Positions 34,501-43,894 of a DNA stretch of 56,663 nucleotides are shown here, piece by piece (within the stretch, counting starts at the first letter, position 1; every line of letters starts with the position of its first letter). A program made the position numbers and the translations under genes. This stretch comes from a virus, in the IMG/VR virus record IMGVR_UViG_3300008108_000092, positions 1 to 56,663 of that record. One strand, written 5' to 3'. The notes under the pieces were generated by a model, which ran no database searches, was not told the DNA's origin, and saw only the letters and a list, made by a program, of their open reading frames with translations.

Positions 34501-35117
34501 TGTTCGGTAATGGTCAAGGAACTACAGAAGATGCTAGCAGAACTTCGTACGAAAAAATTGCTAACTTTGTAACTAACCACGCTGATATAGAAACAGCTGA
34601 AATTGATAAACTACTTTCCCTTGCTGAAGTACTTTCTATTGATGCTGAAAAATTTGGAACAAATTTTCCTACTGAAATTCAAAAGTATTTAAACATATTT
34701 TCAACATCAATACATAATTTAAGAGGAGTACCTGTATATCAAAATTTAGTTGCTGAAAACATGGGAGATTTGCTGACGGAAACTTCAATAATTAGTTCTG
34801 GGGAATATATAATAGCTAAAGATAAATCATACGAAGATTATAAGCTTATTTTTGTTAATACCTCTCAAGATGGAAGCTTAGTATATCCTTTATCGTCATT
34901 AGTTGCAAACGGGTTACGGCCTCCTATATTAACACAATATTACTTTTATAAGTATAATACAGAAAACATTATAGGATTTGCAAATTCTATTCTTGATTGG
35001 GATGTAAACTTAACTGCAATATCAAGAACACTTTCTAGTTATAATGATTGGTATAAAACAGACGGAGTCGTTGATTTGTATTTTAATAACGCATTGACTA
35101 GAGGTTTATTTGGATAG
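31566..35117 (+). CDS. Giant wedge-associated protein: PKD, NHL propeller and FGY domains
   Basis: 1183 residues, two bases after gp6, so in the T4 gp7 position. Residues about 38-85 form a PKD domain (AWNFGDG, then HSYNYPGIYNITLSA). Residues about 474-762 hold six NHL/Vgb-type blades with W-(V/L)-(S/C/A) cores (DVWVSLYDN, DVWVCYSN, KLWVACKN, HVWLAHG, RLWAIN and an earlier VLYAADSD). Residues about 839-900 contain an FGY-type domain (TTVTFTGDRIGSFFGYR). The last 270 residues are helical with ISSGEYIIAKDKSYEDYKLIF and might be the baseplate-anchoring part. A wedge scaffold that also displays ligand-binding domains is the best reading. Equivalence to gp7 is positional only. Confidence 0.7.
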   Translation: MDDLTFSLTPSIKKAGLYKGDVYATNFICTQQNFLDYTQTAWNFGDGFVVYNSISAQHSYNYPGIYNITLSAWSNDGAISIATKSVDVDYIIRDAIIAKQIPKEKSVIGNKTKETFTIQITSAKIDSELTVCLHSLNSNSVPHDSSLDKWNFLAQRWRFVDASTNTIIQNNTVNLTTVPIYSNTSVIAVSSEFSFYYIDDAPTEFDNEAGCPVILLATLSAQTFLYPIETLRYPYYSYSNTETVQVVIPRFVMNLVPTKLKITENFINDIYPIKWTNVPIPVMVTCSFNATDLKSFISTTDSLTSSDVFSYPKTNQHGSLYPITIGLSGVNSSFYKADEPSLYFQATDSNEGYIRGYIFTTITPLSPISATCIVASTTAVNLLPDQTNPKRFRFPVGYNIPSEVFISHPFEQNINKISIVPFDSECESFKYFIENQSIRLGFIDTIKVPETTSNTTNNLQISGTTGIFGLSYNPNIEVLYAADSDQNTIISIDKNGIILNTAYISAATGNSYNTPSSLTLGEDGDVWVSLYDNHTVLKYDWSLSSIKCICTPPTTVVSHELTAVDQFDSPLIAPSIIETDKNEDVWVCYSNPLSSLLLKYDKQGSFLFKSINLAHNSQPVDLAIDNENKLWVACKNTNEIQQYSSNGSLLQSFSFLRPSFITIDNDNHVWLAHGYNLLSYLNTDNLEVKTWRVSFQPFPLVELLFNKTYVKDEYPLKDLTNISFNDEIWSGLACDVFNRLWAINSINNNVVMFDKKHISNFKIFNASPTSSTNYIVETGKTHVTTIKPTFDLPLVPTNSFQAVGDWTGNKWLQKFANKYEKIPITGHSSTFEVLPLYENDEQMTMDLYVRNSKRTTVTFTGDRIGSFFGYRMYDAYEGDVEAFSEFKRGRVDLKLLPYSSQLDQFTFKITTKAPNLAQAISIATLHNDDIFLFSERRKLQFKATKLNGDFSFVDYFKQLALPQTLIESPKLANEFISCLFGNGQGTTEDASRTSYEKIANFVTNHADIETAEIDKLLSLAEVLSIDAEKFGTNFPTEIQKYLNIFSTSIHNLRGVPVYQNLVAENMGDLLTETSIISSGEYIIAKDKSYEDYKLIFVNTSQDGSLVYPLSSLVANGLRPPILTQYYFYKYNTENIIGFANSILDWDVNLTAISRTLSSYNDWYKTDGVVDLYFNNALTRGLFG

Positions 35118-35156
35118 TTTTTGTTAGAATACCTCGAGCAGAACTTTAAAACTATG

Positions 35157-35163
35157 ATAAATA
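35157..35163 (+). promoter_or_regulatory. Late-promoter-like box, 9 nt before GTG 35173
   Basis: ATAAATA in the short gap before the 1553-residue gene. Confidence 0.55.
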
Positions 35164-35172
35164 ACATTACTT

Positions 35173-38100
35173 GTGACTAATCCGTTTGATATAAACTTTA
35201 ACAATAAAGCAGTAAGAGCTCAATCAGCACTCTTGGGCGATAGTGATGAGCCTCTTTCATACAAAGAATGGAAGTTACAGAGCTTAGTAGCAACTGAACA
35301 AGAAGCTAGTAATTTATACAATTTATATTTGGCAAATTGGTTTCAAACTGCTAGAACAAATTCTGTTACTTTAGATCAAAAATTTTTACTCAAACAAAAA
35401 TATTTGTATCTATTATCTCAACTTAAATTGTTCTTTACTGATGAGGAAAAACAAAATTGGTATTCGAAGATTAACTTAGCAGATGAAAAAGAATTGCTTC
35501 TCTCTATTCCGTTTTTTGCTAAAAAACTTAAATCTATAGCAGTTTATTATGCAAATTTACGTAAAAAATTAAAAAACGCTAAAGTAAAATACAATCTAAC
35601 CGGTTCCTACAATGGATTGGAAAAAGAACTTCAACAATATTTATTAGAATTAATTGCACACGTAAATGAAGATATTGATCCTTTACTCAACAGATCGCTT
35701 CCGAGTTACGAGGAAGTTAAAGAAACACTCAAAATAGAAATAGAAGAGTTGTATGACGGAGTCACTTATTTCGATCGTTCTACTACATTGCCTGTATCAT
35801 CTTATTTTAATGTTTTTCATGATGCTACAGCAGAATTGTTTCAAACAAAAGGGTTAACTCTCTCTTCAGACGAATGGGTGTTTAATACGTTTACGGTACC
35901 AATTACATCAGATTTAACTAGTTTTGTTGAGCAGCTTACAGGATTAATTTTTGAACAAACTGATGTAAATTGGTATCGTTTATTTGTTCAAAAATACTTA
36001 ATGGGTAATAGAATTTCAACTAATTTTAGTGTTCCCTCTTCTCAACCTGTTTTTACTGATATTCTTATAAATCAAGGAGATAATTATTTTTATTATCCTT
36101 ACGGAACAATAAACGATTTAAATACTAACTCTGTAATAATTCCTGTTGCTCTAAGTTCGTTAAACATATTAGGTTCTACTGCAGGAGATGCTTTATCTTC
36201 TTCTGATGTAATTCACGTCAAATACGGAGATACAATTAAAACCGCATGGTTATATCAAAGAACGTTTGATATAACAGAAACCTCAATGTCGGCAAAGATA
36301 AATGGAACTGCAAATACTAAATTTCTATTTCCTTATCCTGGATTTGGTATGTCAGCTGAAGATATTCCTTGGACGGGAAAGAGTCTTTCATCAACTTCAG
36401 AGTTTAAATTTCTTTCAAGGGAATATAGAAACGCTATAAATACTGCTTATTGGTCGGAGCCTTTGACTGGAGATTCGGTAAAAGAAATTTATGTAAATAA
36501 TAGTAGCTTAGCAGAAAGTGGTGCTTTTCCTAATCGTTACTCTGAAAAAGCTGATACTATCTTTATTAGAGCAAATAATGGGTCTGAGCAAGCGTTGCCC
36601 TTTACTAACGTAAATTCATGCTGGCTTTATGAATTTAAACAAACTTCTTTACCAATTCACGTTTCATTAACAACTCCGATTTTGTGGCCTTATCAGCATG
36701 TTCCTACGGATATAGAAAAATTTCCTCAACATTTAAAACGTTTTAATTTTAATAAACGCTGCGAACCTGTTAAATTAAATGAAATAAATTGCTCAAATTT
36801 AATAGCTGGCTCAGCAATAGATGTTAGTGAACGAGTTTATAAAATTAATCGGTTTGTTGATACAAAAGAATTAGCATTAGAATGTGCTTGGCTTTCGGGT
36901 TCGTTGAATGATTCAAATACTCATAGATGGGTATCTCAAGAAGGATTTAATGCTATCTTTGAGCCTGGAAAAGCTACACGCTTTGTTTGGAATGGAGCAA
37001 ACAACACTCCATTAAGTAGCGTGTTCAAAACTTTATCACATTATGATGAGTGCCCTTTTTCAGTAAAAGAAAACGCAGAAAGTTTTGAGCCGAGCCAATG
37101 CAGTTGTAAACAAATTTATTATACACCAAAAGGACATCCAGGAGAAACTTTCTTGGATCATAATTCTCAAGCAGATTGTATTGTTAAAGAAATCGTTGGA
37201 GATAAAGAAGTTAATTCTTTGTTTTCAGATGGCATAGAACCTTTCACTTTCAGCTCATGGGTTGATGAAAATGGGCTTAAAATAACGGAAACGAACAAAT
37301 TTGCGTGGTATAAAACCAGAGAGATAATTGGTGGTTATGGTGATGGTTCTTGGTTTGGAAATAGTGGAAGGATACCATTTACTTTACAAACAGGCAGCTC
37401 GTATTTTTATGTGAGAGCAGCTTCTAGAACATTAGAAACACCGGAAACCGATCCTAGTTTGATAGCACATTACAAACACGAAATTCCTCAAAACACGAAA
37501 GTAAAATGGATTCAAGCAAAAATCGATGCTGAAGGAATTTGGAGTTCTTCTGATACAGTTTCTGACTTTACAATTAACGCTGGAGATTTTATCATTTGGG
37601 AACATCCGGAAACGATGTATCATTACTTACTGTCAACAGTACAAGTTGAAGTCGAATCTTCCAACAAGGGTAGTATATGGTCAACGTTAGATTATATTGC
37701 AATCGACAGTCCTTTAAATTCAACCGTATTAGCATGGCCTGTTGATGCATTAGCTGCTCCAGACGAGCTTTCAACTAGTCAAAATCCTGAAACATCTTTT
37801 GTAGACATTCTATCCGTAACTCATTGGAAATTTTATAACGAAACAACAAAACAGACATATACATTCACTGCGGAACCGATAATAGCTTTTACTCCTCCAG
37901 TAACCGGAATTTATCAAGTTAAGGTTAAAGCTATGGATGGTGAAGGCAGAGTACTTGAGTTACCTAACGGTAACACAACTATACCTTCTATAACTGTCGT
38001 TCCACAGTTTGAAGATGCTATCGAATATATTCCACTACCTCAACCGGTTCCTGGTACTTTACTCGAAATTCCTTTGAGTGGATGGAATTATCAAACCAAA

Positions 38101-39834
38101 ACATATGATAGTAAATCACTTGGCGCTCAACCTTATTGGGCAGAAAAATATGTTAGTAAATCTCCTTCAGTAAATTTTGGTGGACTATTTGATTGGGGAT
38201 ACCCTCAAGAATGGATCGAGAATTATCTACCAGATTCTACTCCTAAAATTTCTAATTTAACGTTTGCTTTTGGACAAGTTGTTGAATATAAATCACTAAG
38301 TTCTTCATTTGTTTGGAATCAGCCAATTGAATATCAAACATACGTAGGGTCTCCAAGATGGTGTAAAGTTAATAGATATAGTGAAAATCCGACTCCATTA
38401 TCTGCAATTTACTCCATTAAAGCTTTTCAAGATACATATTCAAAAGCAACATTTGAACCTACTGACATTCAACTGAGCAATTACATAGATGGAAATCCTC
38501 TGGAAGTATTTTATCACGCTCTTGGAGATCCGTTTGTGTGGTCTATAAAAACAGACGTATTATCTGGAGACAACATAATCAAAACAAATTATATCTCAGT
38601 GACATCGGATCAATCATACAATGTATTATCTAATAGAAATTATCCAACGATCGCTACTGTTCCTGTTGTTGAAGATCTCTATAGTAAAAAAGATGTAGGT
38701 GGATTTTTTATTCCTAATGGTTTAGGTGCTTCGAATTTTATTAATAAAAATTTTACAATAAAATTATCAGGAGATGTTACAGATGGCCTAGAAATTTTCA
38801 CTAGTGAGTTAAACCCAGCAGGAGGAAGAGGGTTGTCTAAGCAGCAGCAAAAGGTTCCTTTCATTTGGGAAGATGACAATCAATGGATAAAAGCTCCTCT
38901 TAATTCTGGAGCTTTTGCTGGTTCTGTGAGAAAAACGTTAACAAAAAATTTACAAACATTTATTCCATATACTGAATGGACTGGTCAGTTTACTTACGGT
39001 CTAGTAACTCCTGAAAGCCGTACTTCTCCTTGGGGAGGAATAACAGAAACGACTTGGACTGATTTGCAAAATTATCCAAAGACCTTTGCTGGAGTACCTA
39101 ACATGCCAGCTTGGAATAAAACGCAAATTTTAAAGTATACTCAAAAAGAAGTTGATTGTTGGACTTCTGATATATTTGGTAATCAATATGGTTTATACAA
39201 ACCGTTATCAGCAGCACCAGTCAAAGATCGGATTAATGAAGTTGGAGAACTCTGGGTAAAAACAAAAGAAAACAATGTTTGGCCAGCAACCCAGGCTTTA
39301 TCAGCCATATTTGAACCTTTTGAAACTATAAATTTAACTTTATATTCTCAATTAACCGGAGGGCAAATTAATTTAGTTGACTGTTTTGGGGATGTTTTAT
39401 TTTTGCAAACTTCAACTGCAGTAATTTTCGCAAAACTTCTATACGATCAAAGCACTTCTTTAATTAATACCACATTGGACGATATGAGGTTTTTAATTTC
39501 TATGGGAAATAATTCTCAGAGGTTCGGACAAACCTGGTATTCACCTAAGCAAAAGGCTGTTTATTTAGCAACAGCTTCTATAAAAAATTCATTACTTTTT
39601 CCTGAATTGTATGAAGTCAGTACCTCTTCTTTTAATTTAATAAAATGCTTTCCAACGCTCGAACAAGAACAAACCTTAAATGAGCAATTACAAACAATTT
39701 CAGCTAAAACAATCGAATCTTTATTGTTAACATATAACGAACAACTGCGTAAGTATGCAATAACAATTAACGGCACTAATAATATCAACAAACCATTCAT
39801 CGTTAATTTAGTATTACAACATGAAAATATGTAA
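35173..39834 (+). CDS. Giant structural protein, probable baseplate or fibre-network component
   Basis: 1553 residues from a GTG; an ATAAATA box 9 nt upstream supports it. The first 200 residues are helical ([20 protein letters not shown], then [15 protein letters not shown]), a segment I associate with very large wedge-region proteins of marine T4-like phages. Later regions are beta-rich with a Cys-containing stretch ([22 protein letters not shown]) around residues 625-660. Residues about 820-950 hold an Ig/PKD-like domain ([15 protein letters not shown]) duplicated in the next gene. The 3' end overlaps the next gene by 14 bases. No enzymatic motif seen. Confidence 0.72.
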   Translation: MTNPFDINFNNKAVRAQSALLGDSDEPLSYKEWKLQSLVATEQEASNLYNLYLANWFQTARTNSVTLDQKFLLKQKYLYLLSQLKLFFTDEEKQNWYSKINLADEKELLLSIPFFAKKLKSIAVYYANLRKKLKNAKVKYNLTGSYNGLEKELQQYLLELIAHVNEDIDPLLNRSLPSYEEVKETLKIEIEELYDGVTYFDRSTTLPVSSYFNVFHDATAELFQTKGLTLSSDEWVFNTFTVPITSDLTSFVEQLTGLIFEQTDVNWYRLFVQKYLMGNRISTNFSVPSSQPVFTDILINQGDNYFYYPYGTINDLNTNSVIIPVALSSLNILGSTAGDALSSSDVIHVKYGDTIKTAWLYQRTFDITETSMSAKINGTANTKFLFPYPGFGMSAEDIPWTGKSLSSTSEFKFLSREYRNAINTAYWSEPLTGDSVKEIYVNNSSLAESGAFPNRYSEKADTIFIRANNGSEQALPFTNVNSCWLYEFKQTSLPIHVSLTTPILWPYQHVPTDIEKFPQHLKRFNFNKRCEPVKLNEINCSNLIAGSAIDVSERVYKINRFVDTKELALECAWLSGSLNDSNTHRWVSQEGFNAIFEPGKATRFVWNGANNTPLSSVFKTLSHYDECPFSVKENAESFEPSQCSCKQIYYTPKGHPGETFLDHNSQADCIVKEIVGDKEVNSLFSDGIEPFTFSSWVDENGLKITETNKFAWYKTREIIGGYGDGSWFGNSGRIPFTLQTGSSYFYVRAASRTLETPETDPSLIAHYKHEIPQNTKVKWIQAKIDAEGIWSSSDTVSDFTINAGDFIIWEHPETMYHYLLSTVQVEVESSNKGSIWSTLDYIAIDSPLNSTVLAWPVDALAAPDELSTSQNPETSFVDILSVTHWKFYNETTKQTYTFTAEPIIAFTPPVTGIYQVKVKAMDGEGRVLELPNGNTTIPSITVVPQFEDAIEYIPLPQPVPGTLLEIPLSGWNYQTKTYDSKSLGAQPYWAEKYVSKSPSVNFGGLFDWGYPQEWIENYLPDSTPKISNLTFAFGQVVEYKSLSSSFVWNQPIEYQTYVGSPRWCKVNRYSENPTPLSAIYSIKAFQDTYSKATFEPTDIQLSNYIDGNPLEVFYHALGDPFVWSIKTDVLSGDNIIKTNYISVTSDQSYNVLSNRNYPTIATVPVVEDLYSKKDVGGFFIPNGLGASNFINKNFTIKLSGDVTDGLEIFTSELNPAGGRGLSKQQQKVPFIWEDDNQWIKAPLNSGAFAGSVRKTLTKNLQTFIPYTEWTGQFTYGLVTPESRTSPWGGITETTWTDLQNYPKTFAGVPNMPAWNKTQILKYTQKEVDCWTSDIFGNQYGLYKPLSAAPVKDRINEVGELWVKTKENNVWPATQALSAIFEPFETINLTLYSQLTGGQINLVDCFGDVLFLQTSTAVIFAKLLYDQSTSLINTTLDDMRFLISMGNNSQRFGQTWYSPKQKAVYLATASIKNSLLFPELYEVSTSSFNLIKCFPTLEQEQTLNEQLQTISAKTIESLLLTYNEQLRKYAITINGTNNINKPFIVNLVLQHENM

Positions 39835-40819
39835 AATTGAAATATTTCAAGATCAATTGTTGTCCGAACCTCCTATAGTGGTGTCTCCATTTGAAGTAGT
39901 TCATATTACTACTTGTAAGCCTTTCGATGTTTTTATTGAGACTATTCCTTTTCCTGTTAATTTTAAATTACTAAATTTTAAAAACGAAACAACGAATAAA
40001 GGTAGTATATGGTCTACCTATGATTATATTGCACTTGATTCAGATAAACCATCTACGTTAATTTCGTGGCCTCAAACATTTACTTTTAATAGTGAGCAAA
40101 TTCCATCGATGACCTCTGCTCAATTGTTATCAGTGGTATCGTGGTTAGTTGTTCACGAGGAAACTCAAGCAAAGCAATCTTTTTCTGGTCAGGAAACTTT
40201 GATTTTTACCCCTAGTTTATCTGGAACATATAGCATTTCAGTAAGTGCACTAACAGAAGAAAGAGAATTAATATACTTTAATAAAATTCCAAGGCTTACT
40301 GCTGTACCTTTAAGTGATATTAGTATTTCTTCAAGTCAAGGAAAATTTAGTGGAACTTTTTGCGAAGAAGGACTTTACCAAATTGGTTATCAGGTATATA
40401 ATGAATTTGGTAAAAATACATATTGTCTTAGTTTATCAGCATCTAATCCTCCACCTCCGTCACCTACTCCAACTGTTACGCCTACTTCGACGGTTACGCC
40501 TACTCCTACTATTACACCTACTCCAACTGTTACACCGACGATCACTATTACTCCAACAATAACTAAAACTCCTAATTCAACTCCTGATCCAACTAACACT
40601 CCAACACAAACGATTACTCCTACTATTACACCTACGATTACAATCACACCAACAATTACTCCAGAACCAACTAAATGGGTAATGCCGGAAGTATCTCCTC
40701 GATGTGAACCGCTTCCAACTCATTGTCCTCGTCCGACTCAAACTCCTTATCCGACACCTACTCCAACTCCTAGTAAAAAATGTGGTTGTAAAATTAAACC
40801 ATGTCAACATTCTTGTTAA
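39821..40819 (+). CDS. Virion protein with Ig/PKD-like domain, TPT stalk and Cys-rich tip
   Basis: 332 residues. Residues about 50-165 ([15 protein letters not shown] through [15 protein letters not shown]) duplicate an internal domain of the preceding 1553-residue protein at both protein and DNA level. A second short beta segment follows. Residues 210-285 are a Thr-Pro repeat stalk (TPTPTVTPT-type). The C-terminal 45 residues hold eight cysteines ([14 protein letters not shown] through [14 protein letters not shown]), probably a compact disulfide- or metal-stabilised tip. Its start lies 14 bases inside the upstream gene, so translation is likely coupled. Confidence 0.75.
   Translation: MKICKIEIFQDQLLSEPPIVVSPFEVVHITTCKPFDVFIETIPFPVNFKLLNFKNETTNKGSIWSTYDYIALDSDKPSTLISWPQTFTFNSEQIPSMTSAQLLSVVSWLVVHEETQAKQSFSGQETLIFTPSLSGTYSISVSALTEERELIYFNKIPRLTAVPLSDISISSSQGKFSGTFCEEGLYQIGYQVYNEFGKNTYCLSLSASNPPPPSPTPTVTPTSTVTPTPTITPTPTVTPTITITPTITKTPNSTPDPTNTPTQTITPTITPTITITPTITPEPTKWVMPEVSPRCEPLPTHCPRPTQTPYPTPTPTPSKKCGCKIKPCQHSC
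40449..40668 (+). repeat. Thr-Pro codon repeat (TPT stalk) in the 332-residue protein
   Basis: Degenerate tandem of hexapeptide-scale units encoding T-P-T-(V/I)-T-P and variants such as [12 protein letters not shown] shorter [11 protein letters not shown] segment follows at about 40743-40775. Similar arrays occur in three other genes of this window. Confidence 0.9.
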
Positions 40820-40822
40820 ATA
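40816..40822 (+). promoter_or_regulatory. Late-promoter-like box, 7 nt before ATG 40830
   Basis: TTAAATA overlapping the upstream stop codon. Confidence 0.5.
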
Positions 40823-40829
40823 GAAAAAT

Positions 40830-41444
40830 ATGATTAAAGGTACCAAAATAACAGACCTCGAGAATATAGCTACTTCTCTTTTAACGGATGAACTACTAGC
40901 AGCAAGTGATGGAAACACCGCTCTTGTTCCGTTAAGTGCTATCGATCAAGGGATTCAAACTGTTATTAATTTACATACAAATCTTAGTCTTCTTACAGGC
41001 AATGTTATTAATACTCAAAATTCTCCAACTATTAATTTAAGCTTTAATAGTACAGCAAGAGAGTTGTCTGCTGACTTTACTATTAGTGTTAATGAATCTT
41101 TATTATTTCCTCAACCACCATTGCTTTTCGTAGATAGTATGACTGCGACAAATAACATGCATAACAAGACGGTTATTTTAAGCTCAGAAAATGCTTTGAC
41201 CGTTACATTATTACCCAATTTATCCTCTGGTCTAACAATTAATTTTATTAGAGGAGATACTGGTGATGTTACTTTTATTGGTGACTCTAATACTGATTTA
41301 ATGAAATTTCCTAGTAGCGATCACGACTCAATCGCATACGAAAACGGAAGAGTTACAGCAATTAAAGGCTCTGGAACAACATGGAATCTGAAAGGTAAGT
41401 TGTCTTCTAAAGACAGTGGTAGATTTATTTTAGAAACGAATTGA
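40830..41444 (+). CDS. Virion protein sharing a domain with the 715-residue fibre protein
   Basis: 204 residues. The N-terminus MIKGTKITDLENI is followed by a short helix and a beta-rich body. Residues about 95-200 (LFVDSMTATNNMHNKTVIL to SGTTWNLKGKLS) align by eye with residues 107-210 of the 715-residue protein (FVVDESHTNSTVVL to SQTPWIITGQLS): both have F-V-D, a T-V-(I/V)-L strand, a glycine-rich turn and a terminal W-x-(L/I)-x-G-x-L-S. A TTAAATA box overlapping the upstream stop lies 7 nt before the ATG. Confidence 0.7.
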   Translation: MIKGTKITDLENIATSLLTDELLAASDGNTALVPLSAIDQGIQTVINLHTNLSLLTGNVINTQNSPTINLSFNSTARELSADFTISVNESLLFPQPPLLFVDSMTATNNMHNKTVILSSENALTVTLLPNLSSGLTINFIRGDTGDVTFIGDSNTDLMKFPSSDHDSIAYENGRVTAIKGSGTTWNLKGKLSSKDSGRFILETN

Positions 41445-41449
41445 AAGAA

Positions 41450-41755
41450 TTAGGGTTTTTCTTGTTCTTTTATTAAATCGGTTAGTGCTCCTATGTAAGG
41501 TATTAAATCTACTGCTGTGTCGTGCTTGTACCCTCCAGCAAATCTTGAGTATTTCTGATCAATAAAAGACGCTAATGCTACAGCTTTGACTTCGTTTTGA
41601 GATAACTCTTTGTCTGTATATTTTTTAATAATGGCTTTAGTTAAATGCCAGCAACCGTCAGCTCCCCACGTATCAGCATATTGAGAGCCTCTTTCGTGCA
41701 TTGTTTTGGCTGCTTCTTTTAACGTGTTAGACGCTCGTTCAATAAATTCGTTCAT
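41450..41755 (-). CDS. DUF6378-like / MazG-type small helical protein
   Basis: 101 residues, all helical. ASNTLKEAAKTMHERGSQYADTWG at the start and VALASFIDQKYSRFAGGYKHDTAVDLIPYIG at the end resemble phage DUF6378 proteins, which sit in the MazG-like all-alpha NTP pyrophosphohydrolase superfamily. The spacing of a helix with E-R-x-x-x-Y and a second helix with K-x-x-R and H-x-D-x-x-x-D fits. If active it would hydrolyse a nucleotide triphosphate, which would fit the ribonucleotide reductase nearby. It converges on the 204-residue gene with only a few bases between stops. Confidence 0.6.
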   Translation of the reverse strand: MNEFIERASNTLKEAAKTMHERGSQYADTWGADGCWHLTKAIIKKYTDKELSQNEVKAVALASFIDQKYSRFAGGYKHDTAVDLIPYIGALTDLIKEQEKP

Positions 41756-41794
41756 TAGAACGTTAATGTTAAATTGAAAAAGAAAAATATCAAC

Positions 41795-43867
41795 TTAATA
41801 TTTAATACAATATAATAATGCAACGTTTCTAGGACGAGCAGACCCAGTTCCAAATCCTCCTGTGTTTAACTCTATTGCGGATCCTGATGTCGTAGTAGTC
41901 GTTTGATAACTGTTTAAAATATTGGGCCACATATCTTTAGCATTTACTACATGGTCTACACCAACGTCACTAGAAGAATTGTCAACGTCCAGCCAACTTG
42001 TTGATAGATTTCCTCCAGTTTTGTCTATACGATTTATTGGATTACAGACTGTAGTTGAACTTTTATTTGGATCTATAATTGTTGCTGTTCCTTTTTGTGA
42101 GCTTCCAAATACTCTTCCTTTGTCAACTTCTCTGGTAGCATCCCATCCTCTGACAAATTCTCCTCTTAAGTCTGGAAGTTGTCCAGAAGAACCAAAAAAC
42201 CCTCGTAACACTGTCCACAATATAGAAAAGTCAGCTCTTATTCCTTGAACTGTATCTACTCCATTTGGTAGAATATCTCCATTGCATACAAGCCAGCCTG
42301 CTGGTGCAGTCGTTCTAGCAAATGGCATAACTGCTCCTACTGGAATAAGCGAATCTATTGTAGATTTTGCACTGATGGTAATATCATCATTGCCATTATT
42401 AATTACAATTCCCTCTCCAGCTTTTATTTTTTTAAATTCTAAAACTCCGTTTGTGTTTTGTTTTAATATTTTTCCTGAACCTGTTCCTATATTAGAATTT
42501 ATTCCATTAGTAACAGCACTTGTTGAATCTAAGATGATGGTGTTTTCATTAGTCGTTAGTTTTAATGCTATTCCAATTGAACTTAAACTTTTAAACTGTA
42601 AGGTTGTACCTGAATCAGATTTTCCTTTAAAAATTCCAAACGTTGAACTGTTTCCTAAATTTGTTGCGTTTACAGTTTTATATATAATTTCGTCTGTTAC
42701 ATTAATATTTAAAGTACCATTATTTTCTGTTAAATTTATTCCATTTCCAGCACTTAGAGTGTTAAAATGTAATTCATATCCACTTTGTCCTGAAAATACA
42801 GGAGTACCAGTTCCTACATTTACTCCTTTGAATCCAGCTACTGCTGGAACAAATGATTCTATTCGTATGCCATCTGGTGTTTCATGCAAATCTATATTTT
42901 TTCCTGCAGATAAAGATCTAAAATACAAACAATTGTTTTCAGACTTTAATAAAACTTGTTTTCCAAATCCTGTATTTTTTCCTCCAGACAACAAATTAAC
43001 AGTGCTAAACTCAACACGATTTTGTTTATCCTCAATTAAAATATGGGGATTCGCAGCAACTAGGGTTTTAAACCTTAAATTATCCCCTAATTTTTCTTTA
43101 AATATAAAAGCCCCTTCTTCCTGAGCTCGTGCTGCAGAAATTGAATCTGTTGCAGAAATTGTAATATCGTTTCCGGCGGTAACGACAGTTATGTTTTTGC
43201 CGTTTTTAATCTTTCTAACTTCAAACGGATGAGTTAAATTCTTTAAGATTTCTCCAGTACCTGTACCTACATTTGTTCCAGAAACTGTAGAAGACAGTGT
43301 AACCGTATCGTTTTGTGAGGTTATAGCAACACCAGATACTGCTAATAATGTTTTAAATGGTAAATCAACACCGTTTTTAGGTTTAGTTAACCCCACACCA
43401 TTTCCAACATTTGAAGTAGTGTTTGCTTCTCCTAATGATGTTCCATTAGAATTTACTCCAGTAATTTTAATATTACTTTCATCTTCTGAAACCACAATAT
43501 TAGTACTTCCAGATATGATTTTTTTGAATTGCAATCCTCTGTTACTCTTTTGTTTATATACACTAGCTCCATAACTAGCTCCAACATTAATTGCGGAAAT
43601 TAATTCTTGTCCACTATAAGGATTTCCAGCTGAAAGAGTAACGGACCCAATTCCAGTACTAGGGGATACTGATATATAATCACCAGTAACATTAATTTTA
43701 CTAACTCCAAAAGCACTAAATTCTGCTATTTGTGTAGTTAAATTATTAAGACTGCTTGCTAAAGAATTTAATTCAGAAGTAAGAACAGTAAAATTCGTAT
43801 TGATCGAAGAAAGAGAGTTTCCTACACATTCGTTTTTGTCAATTAGTGTAATATCTACAAGAGCCAT
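41795..43867 (-). CDS. Tail fibre with repeated shaft and tail-collar domain
   Basis: 690 residues. N-terminal plug motif (ECVGNSLSSINTNFTVLTSEL) shared with two plus-strand fibre proteins. Residues about 85-520 comprise eight repeats of 45-55 residues with the form N-x-G-x-G-x-x-x-x-K, then L-x-F-K-x-L-x-A-G, then I-x-I-S-x-T, a shaft repeat I know from phage tail fibres. Residues about 525-610 (VGAVMPFARTTAPAGWLVCNG, then LPDLRGEFVRGWD) are the phage tail collar domain PF07484. The last 80 residues end in ARPRNVALLYCIKY, typical of collar-type fibre tips. An ATAAATA box lies 6 nt before the ATG. Confidence 0.9.
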   Translation of the reverse strand: MALVDITLIDKNECVGNSLSSINTNFTVLTSELNSLASSLNNLTTQIAEFSAFGVSKINVTGDYISVSPSTGIGSVTLSAGNPYSGQELISAINVGASYGASVYKQKSNRGLQFKKIISGSTNIVVSEDESNIKITGVNSNGTSLGEANTTSNVGNGVGLTKPKNGVDLPFKTLLAVSGVAITSQNDTVTLSSTVSGTNVGTGTGEILKNLTHPFEVRKIKNGKNITVVTAGNDITISATDSISAARAQEEGAFIFKEKLGDNLRFKTLVAANPHILIEDKQNRVEFSTVNLLSGGKNTGFGKQVLLKSENNCLYFRSLSAGKNIDLHETPDGIRIESFVPAVAGFKGVNVGTGTPVFSGQSGYELHFNTLSAGNGINLTENNGTLNINVTDEIIYKTVNATNLGNSSTFGIFKGKSDSGTTLQFKSLSSIGIALKLTTNENTIILDSTSAVTNGINSNIGTGSGKILKQNTNGVLEFKKIKAGEGIVINNGNDDITISAKSTIDSLIPVGAVMPFARTTAPAGWLVCNGDILPNGVDTVQGIRADFSILWTVLRGFFGSSGQLPDLRGEFVRGWDATREVDKGRVFGSSQKGTATIIDPNKSSTTVCNPINRIDKTGGNLSTSWLDVDNSSSDVGVDHVVNAKDMWPNILNSYQTTTTTSGSAIELNTGGFGTGSARPRNVALLYCIKY

Positions 43868-43873
43868 AATGGT

Positions 43874-43880
43874 TATTTAT
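43874..43880 (-). promoter_or_regulatory. Late-promoter-like box, 6 nt before ATG 43867
   Basis: ATAAATA in TTATAAATAA, upstream of the collar-domain tail fibre. Confidence 0.65.
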
Positions 43881-43894
43881 AAAAATATTAAGAT

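Noticed and set aside
42282-43124. Plus-strand 280-codon frame inside the tail fibre gene
   Set aside because: It is antisense to the collar-fibre gene and rich in Phe, Leu and Pro as expected from antisense of repeat-coded sequence.
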